Positions 33,335 through 43,661 of a stretch of DNA of 64,000 nucleotides are shown here, piece after piece. Source of the DNA: Protostelium mycophagum (Eukaryota; Evosea; Variosea; Protosteliida; Protosteliaceae). The notes beneath the pieces are model-generated. The model saw nothing but the letters and a program-made list of their open reading frames with translations. It was not told the DNA's origin and searched no databases. The stretch is taken from NCBI GenBank assembly GCA_002081555.1, contig MZNV01001241.1, positions 39,492 through 103,491 of the forward strand, given 5' to 3'. A program made the translations under genes and the position numbers. Within the stretch, counting starts at the first letter, position 1; every line of letters begins with the position of its first letter.

Positions 33335-34174
33335 TTATTCTACATAATCAAAGTTGTTGGGGATATCGAACATCTGTTCGAAAGCTTGTCTCTCTACTCC
33401 CAAGTTATTTGTGCAATAACTTTGCAGAGACCAAATCGTATCTGTCCACCTGTTGGCGGCCTCCTTTGACGTCTTCATGTCCGCCTCTGTTTCAATTTCA
33501 ATTTTCATGTCTTTCACCTTGTACAGAAAAAAGGAGGACTTACTCATGGCGTCCAAGATGGCGGGGTCATTGTCAGCAAGCTGGGCTAGAGATTGTTTCA
33601 ATTCGGCGTTTTCCTTCTCGAGGGCCTTCAACTTGGCAATCTTCGTCTTTCGTTCCTCCTAAGTGGCGTCATTTGATGAATCTATCGAACCACATACCGA
33701 CTCTTCTCTGCCTTTGGAGTTCTCTGCAATACTTTTTTCGAGCTCTTCCCTTTTTCTCTTGCCATTCTCTACATCAGAAGTAAACTTTTTGATCTGGTTG
33801 TTTCTCTGGGAAGATAAGAAGAGGATCAGAGGGGATTAATAAAGAGTACGGACGTTATTGGCCTCGTCTGAGGGGAAGAGCCAGAAGTACACCGACGTGC
33901 CGATCTTGTCGCTCTTTACCATGTTGTCATTGACCAAGCTCATGAGTACATCTTTAACCGATTGAAGGACTATGTTGTTGAGTTGTAATGATTTTGTATA
34001 TGGACATACCGATCCCTTTTTCTTTGGAGCAGATTTTCTCGACCTCCTTCAGTAAGAAGACGTTCTTCTGCTCCAATGTCATTCATTAATCAAAACGTTA
34101 TTCTTCACCGTTTCAATGAACAGCTCCTTCATCCTGGTCCTTTTCTCTTCCAATGACAGACCTCTTTTGGACAT
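33335..34174 (-). CDS. MND1: Meiotic nuclear division protein MND1
   Basis: Coiled-coil partner of HOP2 that stimulates RAD51/DMC1 strand invasion in meiosis. Start complement at 34172-34174: [20 protein letters not shown] matches the family's highly conserved N terminus. Further exons give [17 protein letters not shown], then [20 protein letters not shown] (winged-helix part, IGTS-YWxFPS motif). A long coiled coil follows ([39 protein letters not shown]) and the conserved [14 protein letters not shown] / [11 protein letters not shown] end. Length about 210, normal for the family. Five exons. The gene is head-to-head with the acidic protein at 34312 across only about 140 bp, so a shared promoter is likely. 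Confidence 0.9.
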
Positions 34175-34311
34175 TGCTTATGTTCTGGTTGTGACTGTTG
34201 TGATCTCGGTTTGTGATGATGGAATCGTTTGTGTGAAGGAGATTCCACGAAATGAGGATGTCATTGAGATATCTTGAAAAATTAAATTGTTCATTAATGC
34301 CGCACAAAATC

Positions 34312-35298
34312 ATGGCTTCCATCTCTAGCCCTGATTTCGACATCGACTCATGGATACAGAGTGAGTTGTATATGTCCTTGTGTGTCTGACACCATCCAGA
34401 TGAAACCGAGAGTATCCAAAACCTATCTTTTGAAGAGCCCATTTTGGAGTTTGACGACCCCATAACCGCAGATTTGGAACCTATTGAATTATCCCTTCCG
34501 TCGTCTACTTTTCAGAGAAAGATAACACAGCCTCGCTCCACTCTAAGCTCTCTAGAATTTCCACAAGGAGGTTTCACTGATGATCTTCTGGTGGACGATT
34601 TTCTGGGTGATCTTCACGGCAGCAATGGAAATAATCATTTTCCAATGCAGATCGAAGACCTAGGTGGGTTCAGTATCCATTTATCCAGGACTTATTGTTT
34701 CCTTTCAAAGTTCATAATCAGAAAACGAGGGATCAGAGAACTAAATACCGCAGAACAATCCTTCGAAGAATTAGATCGCACTTTCGACGTAGATGACGTG
34801 TTGGATCTGAATGAAACTGCAGACATTAGTACTCATATCAATTCCAAAGACGGTGCGTATTCTTCTGTCCACGCCATCACATTAACATGTTTTGAAACAA
34901 ACTTTAGAGGAGGAACTTTTGAGCCTGTCACCGACCATGACAAGATCCATCGGAGCCGAGAAGAACTTAACCCTTGGAAACGCGAGGCAGCACAACACTC
35001 TCGAAGTAATCTTCACTCCCTTCTCATTATGATGAGAATATTTCTTCTAAATTTTCTCTAAAATTTCCGGGACTTCTCCGCGAATTTTTTTGAAATTTCC
35101 TGAAAATTTCAGGATATTGAAGAACCCCACGGCTTGGACCCTTTTTCTGCCGAGGAAGGTCTGATCAATTTAGATAGCGAGGATTTTGGTGCAGGAAGTC
35201 TTTTATCTGAGGACTGGAGCAAGAGACTAGACGAGCAAGCTTCAGAATCTAAGAATGAGCTCGTAGAGATACAGAGGAAGAAGGCCTCCTCCAGGTGA
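34312..35298 (+). CDS. Acidic hypothetical protein
   Basis: Starts MASISSPDFDIDSWIQ with an intron after the sixteenth codon. It continues FEEPILEFDDPITADLEPIE and GGFTDDLLVDDFLGDLHGSN, strongly acidic with bulky hydrophobics, like an activation-domain or scaffold tail. Later exons appear to read FDVDDVLDLNETADISTHIN, EEELLSLSPTMTRSI and EEPHGLDPFSAEEGLINLD, ending KNELVEIQRKKASSR with TGA at 35296-35298. The frame between about 34664 and 34740 is ambiguous. It shares an intergenic spacer with MND1 (divergent). Some acidic meiotic and cohesin-associated proteins look like this, but I cannot assign it. Confidence 0.5.
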
Positions 35299-35546
35299 TA
35301 TTGATGAGATCATTTGTGTTTCGTCTTTGAATATAAAAGCCAATAGAAAATAAAACTCTTGTCTGTAAATTCGTAGCACGCATATCAGCTTTGCTAATAG
35401 ATTAAATATACGTGCAACAAATTGCGCGATTGTAGCACAGGATAAGATGTATGTTGCGGTAAAGCCACAACGCTATTACAGAAAAACACAGGCAAAAAAA
35501 ATCTTCATCAACTTCTTGGAAAATAAAACATTGCAATTATTCAGGA
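35299..35546. other. Short intergenic region or long intron
   Basis: Contains gttgcggtaaagccacaac at about 35456, a member of the GC-stem/AAAG-loop hairpin family also seen at 27066 and 51684. No gene is seen. Confidence 0.3.
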
Positions 35547-37909
35547 ATGGAGACTGATATGATTGAGAGGGAGGAGCAAGAAAAAAATGAGAGGGAGCGT
35601 GAAGAGCAGAGAAATGAAATAATACAAAGGGGAAGGCTTTTCATATCACCCAAGGTAATCTGTGTAGATATTCCAGGAACACGGCGTGACCACCCCATTG
35701 TGGATGTGACAAAGTTGAACTGTTTTGCATCTTTTGATTTCTATTTAATGAAGATATATAATTTCGGGTTCGTTCATATCGGCACAGTCTACCGCATCCC
35801 TTGCCGCACTGCGAAGTCAAGCGTGTCTGAGCGAGGCCAGTACTAAGGTGGGAGACCACTTGGGAAGCCCTCGTGACGAACTCTTTTGCTTCACCTTCAC
35901 CACACAATGACCATTTGTTCATCATCACAGACACCCCCTTCGGAGCCAGACTTCAGCTCTTTAATTCACCATCCAAAGAAAAATCCAGAAAAAGTTCAAG
36001 AAAAGCCACAGAAAGATCCCATTCCAATCCCAGAGGATATCACTGTCCAAGTAGGACCTGTCAATTGGTGAAAGTTCATTGAAAATTCCAGGTCGTACCT
36101 GCTGTGGAGGGAAAAGAAGAGATCCAATCTGAGATAGCTGCAGATGTACCATCTACGACACCAGACATCACCCCACCAACTTCACCCAACGGAACGCTGT
36201 TGCCGGGGCAACTGGTGAGATCCTCCCCAAATATTCGAGGAAATTTCATACCACCCCCTGACTCGGGTGGTGCCATTAAGGTGAGTCTCGTTGTAGTTTG
36301 ACCATATTTAGGAAAACTAAATTTATCTCGCGATATTTTTGATACAATTGCTGAAATATACAGCGCCCTTCCCTCTCACTCCCGCGTCACAGTTCTGGGC
36401 ACAGTAGGACCCCATCGGTACATTAGACTTCTTGGAAATCTCACTGATCTATTTTTAGGATCAGAATTCGTCACCCAATATGATATCATTGCCCAGGCCA
36501 AGAACGACATCGGATGTGGCGAATGGAACGTCTGCAGGTCCGAATGTGATATCTCTTCCAAAGCCAAAGTCCGAAAATTCCGAGAACAGGTAGCAAATTT
36601 GGTCAAATCCGACGATATTAGAGATATATTGTGGCGAGAAAAACGTAACATCGCGTACAAGATTGTAGATCGTCCTGTGCATACTATATTTTTTATTATT
36701 GCTGGGGCTGTAACTATAGAAAACCTATTAGCTGAAAAAAATATTCTTGGTATTGATTAGCTCAGGTCGAGAACAAGCAGTGTCGGGAGCACAGGAAGTA
36801 CTGAAAGCGCAAGCAGCCAAGGCAGTACCGAGACTGTGAAGAAAACGGTTACGACACCAAGACATTCTCTTCCCACTTCTTTGCCCTCTCAAAAGACAGG
36901 CATCAAGGTTCGTTGAGGAATATTCAGTGAAATTTAAACGATTATTCGGGGAAATTCAAGTTGAGATTCTCAGGCGCCTGTCAAATCGAGTGGATTGGTG
37001 AAGCCAAAAACAGCCACAACAACTACAATGCAGCCCACTAAAAAGGCCATCCCCACATTGTGAGATTTTCCGCGATTTCAAAATTGAATCTCCCAGGTCG
37101 ATAACGAAACCCCGAGCTTCGACTGGGTCCATCCCGGATAAAAAGAGTCTATCTACAACGACAACACCCCTCTCCTCACCCCGCGGTCAAATCACACCCA
37201 GGGCTGCCATCAAGCCCCCTGGAACTAAGACGTAAGCTTTCTTCAACAAGTTTCAAACTGAATATATAGCAGTACGGTCAGTGCACCTTCAAAATCTACC
37301 AAGACGGTAGTTCCTGGAGAGGGTGTGTATTTATCTTGTCTTAACACCGATATCCCTGCATCAAAATATATTACTCTGTGGCAAATATAAACTTGCTTCT
37401 GCGATAGCGCAGGCGACACGCGGCAGAGTCGCGACACCTAGAGAGGCCAAATCTGCACGAGAAACAAGACTGAGGTATCCTCAGGTGACAAAGTTGTGGC
37501 GAAGACCAGCTTGTCCAAGACAATCTCTGCACCAAAGACGAGCACTGCTGCGACCAAGATATCTCTACCCCAGCCAAAGACATCTGTGAAATCCACGTCA
37601 TCAATCTCTCCCAGAGAGAACGGCAAACCTGCACCGGCTGCCAAGCTGACACCTCCCAAAGCGGTGACGTCAGAAGACACTTCCCCCCCACCCAAGGAAA
37701 ATGTTCCCGCCAAAACTGGACTTCCAGCACCAAAATCTGCGGTAAAAACGTCCGCACCTCCCAGCCCCTCAGGGCTTCCCCCCTCTGGTCTGAAGGGTCC
37801 TTCCAATATTAAAACTCTCTCCCCCTCGAGCTCGGGACTTCCCGCCCCATCCGGGGGGTCAAAATTGAGTGCACCAAGGAAGCTCGTTTTACCCTCAAGC
37901 ATGAAATAA
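35547..37909 (+). CDS. Intrinsically disordered Ser/Thr/Pro/Lys-rich protein
   Basis: The first exon (METDMIEREEQEKNEREREE...GRLFISPK) is charged. A 275-nt phase-0 intron, which houses the 5S rRNA gene, joins it to TPPSEPDFSSLIHHPKKNPE. Seven or more further exons are low-complexity: TTPDITPPTSPNGTLLPG, SSPNMISLPRPRTTSD, RTSSVGSTGSTESASSQGST, TTTTMQPTKKAIPTL, KKSLSTTTTPLSSPRGQ, APKTSTAATKISLPQPKTS and SGLPAPSGGSKLSAPRKLVL, with a stop at about 37909. It is basic, repetitive and without globular domains. This composition is typical of microtubule-associated linkers and other scaffold tails, but that is inference. An alternative start is ATG 35907, downstream of the 5S gene, which would leave the 5S gene intergenic. 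Confidence 0.55.
35766..35883 (+). rRNA. 5S ribosomal RNA
   Basis: A 118-nt sequence with the conserved 5S core. The internal control region reads GAAGTCAAGCGTGTCTGAG (A-box/intermediate part), then AGTACTAAGGTGGGAGACC and ACTTGGGAA (C-box/loop E region). The ends form helix I: GGGTTCGT (35766-35773) pairs with ACGAACTC (35876-35883) over 8 bp with one G-U pair. A T4 run follows directly at 35884-35887, as expected for RNA polymerase III. The match to loops B, C and E and the terminal helix make this a functional-looking gene, not a fragment. It lies on the same strand as, and probably inside an intron of, the disordered-protein gene. Confidence 0.88.
35884..35887 (+). terminator. RNA polymerase III T-run terminator of the 5S gene
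   Basis: TTTT immediately follows the last base of helix I of the 5S rRNA. Four T residues are the usual minimal Pol III stop. Confidence 0.7.
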
Positions 37910-38165
37910 AAACTTTAGAGGACGAATTGACTTTGTGTTCGTCGCTGTTCGTAATCTGTTTCAGACAGAGGATTGATGTTGCATACGGCTATCACAAGTG
38001 TGATCTTCATGAATAAACAGATCTTAGAGACAACATCTATTGAAGACTATTGAGAACGAGGACTTTGAATGCAAGGTATAAAGATCTACTGGTTTATTTT
38101 ATTTAAAAGGTTCTGGTTCATACTTATCTACCTAACATGTATGAGACAATATACTCAAATATGAA

Positions 38166-38356
38166 TCAGATGGTTTTGATTTGATCAGAATAAACAGCCA
38201 ATTGTATCGTCATCGCCGCAGCTAGGACGGTAATTCCAAAAAAAACATCATATGAGAATAGAGGTGGTGAATGATTCGTGTTCTCACCTTGACCCTGAAA
38301 AGTGATTTCTGATCTTGTGTGTTTTTGAGCTGGTGAAAAACCAAGAAAATTTTCAT
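38166..38356 (-). CDS. Single-pass membrane microprotein, 47 aa
   Basis: Two exons: 38342-38356 (MKIFL) and 38166-38294, split by a 47-nt GT-AG phase-0 intron. The second exon reads GQGENTNHSPPLFSYD, then VFFGITVLAAAMTIQLAVYS (a membrane helix), then DQIKTI and a stop. The layout (short N terminus, one helix, tiny tail) resembles tail-anchored small subunits of ER or mitochondrial complexes. No family is assigned. It is the second spliced microprotein of this kind in the window, after 4320-4502. Confidence 0.5.
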
Positions 38357-38617
38357 AAAGATTTACACTATTGTAGAACGTCCTATATCAGATAGAATCT
38401 TATAGTTGTAGAATGACACATTGGTGATCTTTCGGTTGTGGTCCCACCTACAAGGGTCAATTGAATCCGCTTGATTCTAATTCACAGGCTTCTTTCCTTC
38501 ATTCAAATCCCATCTCTTTTGGCACTCTTCGTTCTGAAGACCTCGAACTCGGTGACAGCAGTCCGGTGTCAAAAAAGAGAGCATTCCTGAACTTGTGCCG
38601 CTCGAATCAATCACCTG

Positions 38618-41600
38618 ATGGATATGAAAAGTCCCATCCTCTTTATTCTCTCGTGTCTTTTGGGATTGGTGGTCTCTCAAACAGTAATCCTGGGCGAGAT
38701 AGGAGATTGGGTGAACAATGCACCACCGTGCTCTGTCTCGATGGATGACGTGAGAACCATTCTATAACCTATAGCTAACAACACATCAAGATCAACCTCT
38801 CAAGGTATACCCACATTTCGGTTAAGTTTGCAGAATGGAACGGAACTGCGGTATATCCTTCCACAAAAGGAGCAGATGGACCGACTGGCTTTTATAATGT
38901 GATCAAGACTGCTGCTAAGATGCAAGGTGTCGTGCCTGTATTCATGGTGAACGAATTTGCGGCTTCATCCCTCTCACCATTTGTAGCTGGAATTCTTTGG
39001 ACGAGATGCTCTGCGCTCCAACTTGATTAATGCCACACAAGGCGCCGAACTCACTGCATTTGTCGCCGCTGCAGTCAACTTCACTATTTCTAATCATTTT
39101 GGGGGCATCAACATCGGTTGGGTTGGCTGGGCACAAGGAGATCAAGTAATCCATCCAACAACCCATCATCATTCTGAATCATGACTCTATCAGAAACCAT
39201 CGGTGGCTTTAATGTCCAGCTTGCGCACAGCTTTGGACAATGCGGCAGCCAAAAATAATCTTGGCAAGATGGTGTTGGGTATTTCGCTGCCAGGCCAGCT
39301 TGCTCAGACACCTTATGTCGACCCAACACTCGTCAATATAGGTGAATATTTTACAATCTTCTGGTATCTTTTGGTATGTTTGGGCTGGCCACAAATCCAC
39401 CAATGAGAAACAAAACTATATCTTTGCCTTTTGTAGATTGTTAATCTGCTCACAGTCGATTTCATGAATATCGTTTCTCTTGATTACTATGGTAACTGGA
39501 GTACAAATGGAGTCCAAACTTCTTCCCCTCTCGATCAGGTCTGACCCCATTTCGAGGAATTTTCTCTGAAGATTCTGATAGGTCAAATCGGTTACGGATG
39601 CATTCTTGACCTCTCTCCCCGCATCAAAAGTGAGTTTTATTGATGTGTATTCGCCTCGAAATTCTCGTGAAAAATAAATCAATATCTTTACAACAATATT
39701 ACCAATTACACTCAACATCTTTAGTTGTTGTTTGGAATCCCAAACAAAGGGTTGATGTACAAACTGAATAATGCGAGTGCGAACTATATCGGCGCGAATT
39801 TCTTGTTCGCCGCAACTGAGACCAGTCCGTGTGGAGTGGCATCAGATGTGAGTCGCATCCTGAGATATGGAAATTTCGCTGAAATTTCAGGTTGACAAGA
39901 TAGTGGCTGCGGGAGGGTGGACCCCTCACTACAACGTGACTTATGATCAATTCTATTACACGAATGGTAAATATATTTCTCCTTTAAATGTTTGTGAAGA
40001 GCTAGCTCGGAAAGTAACCAATTGAAGACGCAAAAAATTATTTTTTTAACACAAAGTTTGCAAAGACAATACTATAATGATACACAGCAATTAGTTTCTT
40101 ATCATGTTGAGATGTCTCAGGTGACAATTGGCTGGGTTTCGAAAACCAGCAGACCATACAGAATAAGGTGACCCTCTACAACCCCATCTACAACGAGTAT
40201 CTCACATCTACAGATCCTATATATGAAAAAAGCGCAATTGGCGGGTGTCTGGATTGACAGAATTGACACGTCAGATGACATACCCGGTTTCATTCACAAC
40301 GCTTTATACCCAAAGACAACGAGCTCCTCCCCCGCCTCCACCATTGCCCCCTCCCCCCCTGCAGAGTGAGTCCTACTCGCATATACGCGAAATGCATCTG
40401 AAATATGCGAAGCCACACCAAAGAGATCATCATCGCGGCTGTGGCTGGTGCTGTGGCTTTGGCCGTCATTGCTGCGCTCGTATTTCTATTCGTGCGCTAC
40501 CGCAAGAGACGTCAAGTTCACACGAGGTATCCGATCTTTCGAGATTAATTTACCCAGAAATTACATAGGTGACTGACTCGTTGTAGACAGGAAGATTCTA
40601 TGGCGGTTTACAGCCGTATCCCCGCCAGGGGCTCCAATGATACTGATGATGCTCCCAGCAGTTCGAATTTTCTCAGAAAATTCGCGAAAGACTCAGCTTG
40701 GGACACCATCCCTTTTGATGAGCTCATCTTTTGTGATGTCATCGGAAGAGGTGAGACATCATGTCAGATGACGTCATCATCTGAAAATTCTAGGTGCCGG
40801 AGGTACCGTCTTCAGAGGTAGATGGAGGGGGTCGACCGTAGCCGTAAGTCTTTCCCGCCAAAACCTGACATCCACGTGACAATTGTAGATCAAACGTATC
40901 AAAGCGGAGTCTGAGAGGGAGACCCAGGATTGCCTCAGCGAAGTCCACATAATGAAGAGTTTGAGACCTCATGTGAATGTGGTACAGGTATGTATGCATT
41001 TTTTGTACCGATGGTGATCACTTCACTTTTAAATTCGATGAATTGGTGTCTGCACACTGATCCGTTGTAGTTCTTGGGGGTGGCTGTCAACCCCGATGAT
41101 GGTACATTATGCATCGTGACTCAACTATGTGAGGGAGGATCTTTGTATTCTATGCTTCATTCCAGCAAAGACATAGAACTCCACGTGTTGGAAAACATAA
41201 TCAAAGGCGTCGCCGCTGGGCTCTATCATCTGGTGAGTTTCTCGTTGTAGATATAGTTGTAGACGAGATGATTTACGAGAAAAGCACTCAGAAGGCATCA
41301 CCCACAGAGACCTTGCAGCGAGAAATATTTTATTGGATCGAACGATGGAAGGAAAAGTGTCAGGTGACGTCATCACGAAATCCCGAGAAATATCGTTGAA
41401 AATTCCGGTAGATTTCGGGTTATCAAGGCAGAACGAGAAGGGGGGGGAGGGACAGACGAGATCAGATGTGGGCCCTCTTAAGCACATGGCACCTGAGTGT
41501 CTCAAAGACTCTGTCTATTCGGAGAAATCTGACGGTGAGTTCTCCCGAATGTTGGAAATCACATTTCAAAGATATTCAATACTTAATGGAAATATTTTTG

Positions 41601-42004
41601 TGTTTCGGGCTGTGTTTTACGGTTATTTAACGAGACAATATTACGTTAACCAAACGCGGCAGTAGTTGATCATTGAGAATTTCAGACATATTCATTGTTG
41701 AATGTTACAGTGTGGGCATTTGGAGTCACTTTATTCGAGATCTTCTCCAGGTATGATTATAGAAAGAAACATTTCGTTAAAGAGATGTAGGACGGACCCT
41801 TACCCAAGCTATAATCCGGTTGAAACGGCCACACGCGTTGTAGATCCCGTGAACCCCTTACGCTTACGTCCCACACCAAACATGTCAGAGGGGATGAAGA
41901 GGATTTTTGTCAGTTGCTTGGAGACCGACCCACAGTCCAGACCAACATTCTCACAGCTCCATAATGACTTGGAGAATTGTGGAGAATTCTTCTGTATTGT
42001 TTAA
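38618..42004 (+). CDS. GH18 chitinase-like receptor kinase (catalytically dead ectodomain)
   Basis: About 18 exons. A signal peptide (MKSPILFILSCLLGLVVSQ) leads into a GH18 TIM-barrel fold: ISVKFAEWNG; LTAFVAAAVNFTISNHFGG directly followed by INIGWVGWAQGDQ; MNIVSLDYYGNWSTNG; LFGIPNKGLMYKL; IGGVWIDRIDTSDDIPGF. At the catalytic DGIDIDWE site the sequence is GGINIGWV, so all acidic positions including the proton donor are lost. N-glycosylation sites are frequent. A Pro/Ser stalk, a helix (IIIAAVAGAVALAVIAALVF) and an RYRKRR stop-transfer follow. The kinase then shows VIGRGAGGTVFRGRW, VAIKRIK, HRDLAARNILL, DFGLSR, PLKHMAPECL, VWAFGVTLFEIFSR and RPTFSQLHNDLE: all catalytic residues present and tyrosine-kinase-like signatures. 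Inferred role: a surface receptor binding chitin or a related glycan and signalling by phosphorylation. The last residues (ENCGEFFCIV) may be replaced by a further exon. Confidence 0.85.
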
Positions 42005-42392
42005 AAATGTAGTGCACCTTTTCTGGTTTTTTTACACATTATTGAATATGCCAACTACAAGGCCCTCTTTGATTTCGAAAGCAGAAACTGTTAAAGAGAG
42101 ATAGGATTTGTTGGCACGTTCCTTCATATGCGGTCATACTTTATACAACCGAGATGGTGATTGGTATATACATGTACAACACATCTTTCATTATGGGTAC
42201 AGGACGGTGGGTGTTTTAGAATCAATATTGACAGAAGAGTGTCACGGATTTGCTGTTCGTTGACGTTTGACGACTGCTCAAAACGGTCCTTTGCGGAAAC
42301 AGGCAGGAAAGCGCAGATGTCTATCTACAACTGGCATTTTCTCATTTCCTGCAAAGAACCGAAGAGCTTCGCACCGCAAGAAAACATCCGCA
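42005..42392. other. Intergenic region
   Basis: No independent gene is seen. A possible extra terminal exon of the receptor kinase (acceptor near 42061, ALFDFESRNC then stop) lies here. The remainder is the upstream region of the START gene. Confidence 0.3.
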
Positions 42393-43373
42393 ATGAGCAC
42401 AGAAATACCCAAAGAGACAGCAACAGCTGTGAAGACTGAGCACAAGGTTCCTCAGACACATGAGGAGTACAAACAGCAGGCAGAGACCATGGTCGCCCGT
42501 TTTCTTGAAGAGCTCAAGAACACAGACAACACTTGGGAGCCAGTTTTTACCACTCCTCAAATTCAAGCGTGGAAGAAGATTGTGAGTAATTGTCTTGATG
42601 TCCATTTTTACGGGCACTCGCTGATCCCGCCAGAATGAAGAGAGCGGAATTTACCAAGTGAAGTTCATCGCCATGATTCCTTTTCCTCAGGCAACATTAG
42701 AAAGAGTTCTCTTCGATGTGAGAATTAATGATCATCAAAATGAGAATACTTCTGACACGTCATTTTTAGCTCGAGACTCGCAAGGCTTGGGACAGTATGA
42801 TCTCCAACATTACACCCATCGAGAAATTCAATGAAGAGGAAGAGCTCCTCCACTTCGAAGCCCCAGGAATTATGGGCTTTGGCGGACGTGATCTCCTTCA
42901 CTACCGTTTGAAAAAAAACCATGCTGAGGACAATGCCAACATAGTTATCGACATCTCCGTCGCCAATGATAAAGTACCTGAGAGCAGCAATTACGTGAGG
43001 TGAGTTTGGAATTACAACACGAGGCAGATATAAATTATTGCAGAGGACACACCGTCTTGTCCGCTGGAAAGATCCAGCCTACAAAATACCTCAACAAAGA
43101 GACAAAGAAGCTCGATGATGCCGCTCTCTACAGTATGATCTCCGAGCTCGACGTGAAGGGATACATCCCCAAAACAGTGGTCAATCTGTTGGCTCCAAGC
43201 CAAACCCAAAAATGGTGAGACCTCTTTATTCTTGTTGATCCGAACAAATGAGAACAAATGGGTGCTGATGGCTGATCATGTTTAATAGGTTCGAGGAACT
43301 GTTGGCAGCTTGTGAGAAGGACTCAAAAGGTAAATCTGTAGCTCCTAAGGGTTTCTTGTCTGGCTGGTTCTAA
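42393..43373 (+). CDS. START-domain lipid-binding protein
   Basis: Five exons, about 255 residues. After a polar N terminus (MSTEIPKETATAVKTEHKVP) a START (StAR-related lipid transfer) domain fills the protein: NTWEPVFTTPQIQAWKKI, GIYQVKFIAMIPFPQATLER, VLFDLETRKAWDSMISNI, LLHFEAPGIMGFGGRDLLHY, VANDKVPESSNYVRGHTVLS and ISELDVKGYIPKTVVNLLAP. The W-D-x-x-I and R-D-x-x-x-x-R patterns and the amphipathic C-terminal helix are typical. The last exon reads through to DSKGKSVAPKGFLSGWF. Presumably a soluble carrier of phospholipid or sterol between membranes; the ligand cannot be predicted. Confidence 0.85.
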
Positions 43374-43661
43374 GTTCTTCCGAGAACTCAGTAAGATGTC
43401 ATTAAAGAGTTGTGAACATGTACATTCCATTTCATCATCCATCTGTCTTGGGGTATTTCTGTCATCACCTTGCTCATTGAACAAGCACACCCACTTATTC
43501 ATTGACTTAAGATTTCCATGTGCTTCTGGCGAAGAGGCACCTGCAGTACATGTTAATTGTGATGACTTCTGTTCGCAACCAAATTTTGTTGGGTTGAAAA
43601 CAGTTGTAGTTTGATCTTGATTTCGTACAGGCAGAGAAAGCGGAATCACATCAGTGAGAAG

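Noticed and set aside
34444-35061. 205-codon read-through of the acidic-protein exons
   Set aside because: It runs through introns with gtggg and gtgcgt donors; the spliced frame keeps the acidic character and joins later exons.
43323-43649. 108-codon minus frame at the end of the START gene
   Set aside because: Antisense to the last START exon and the MRM1 5' region; composition looks random.
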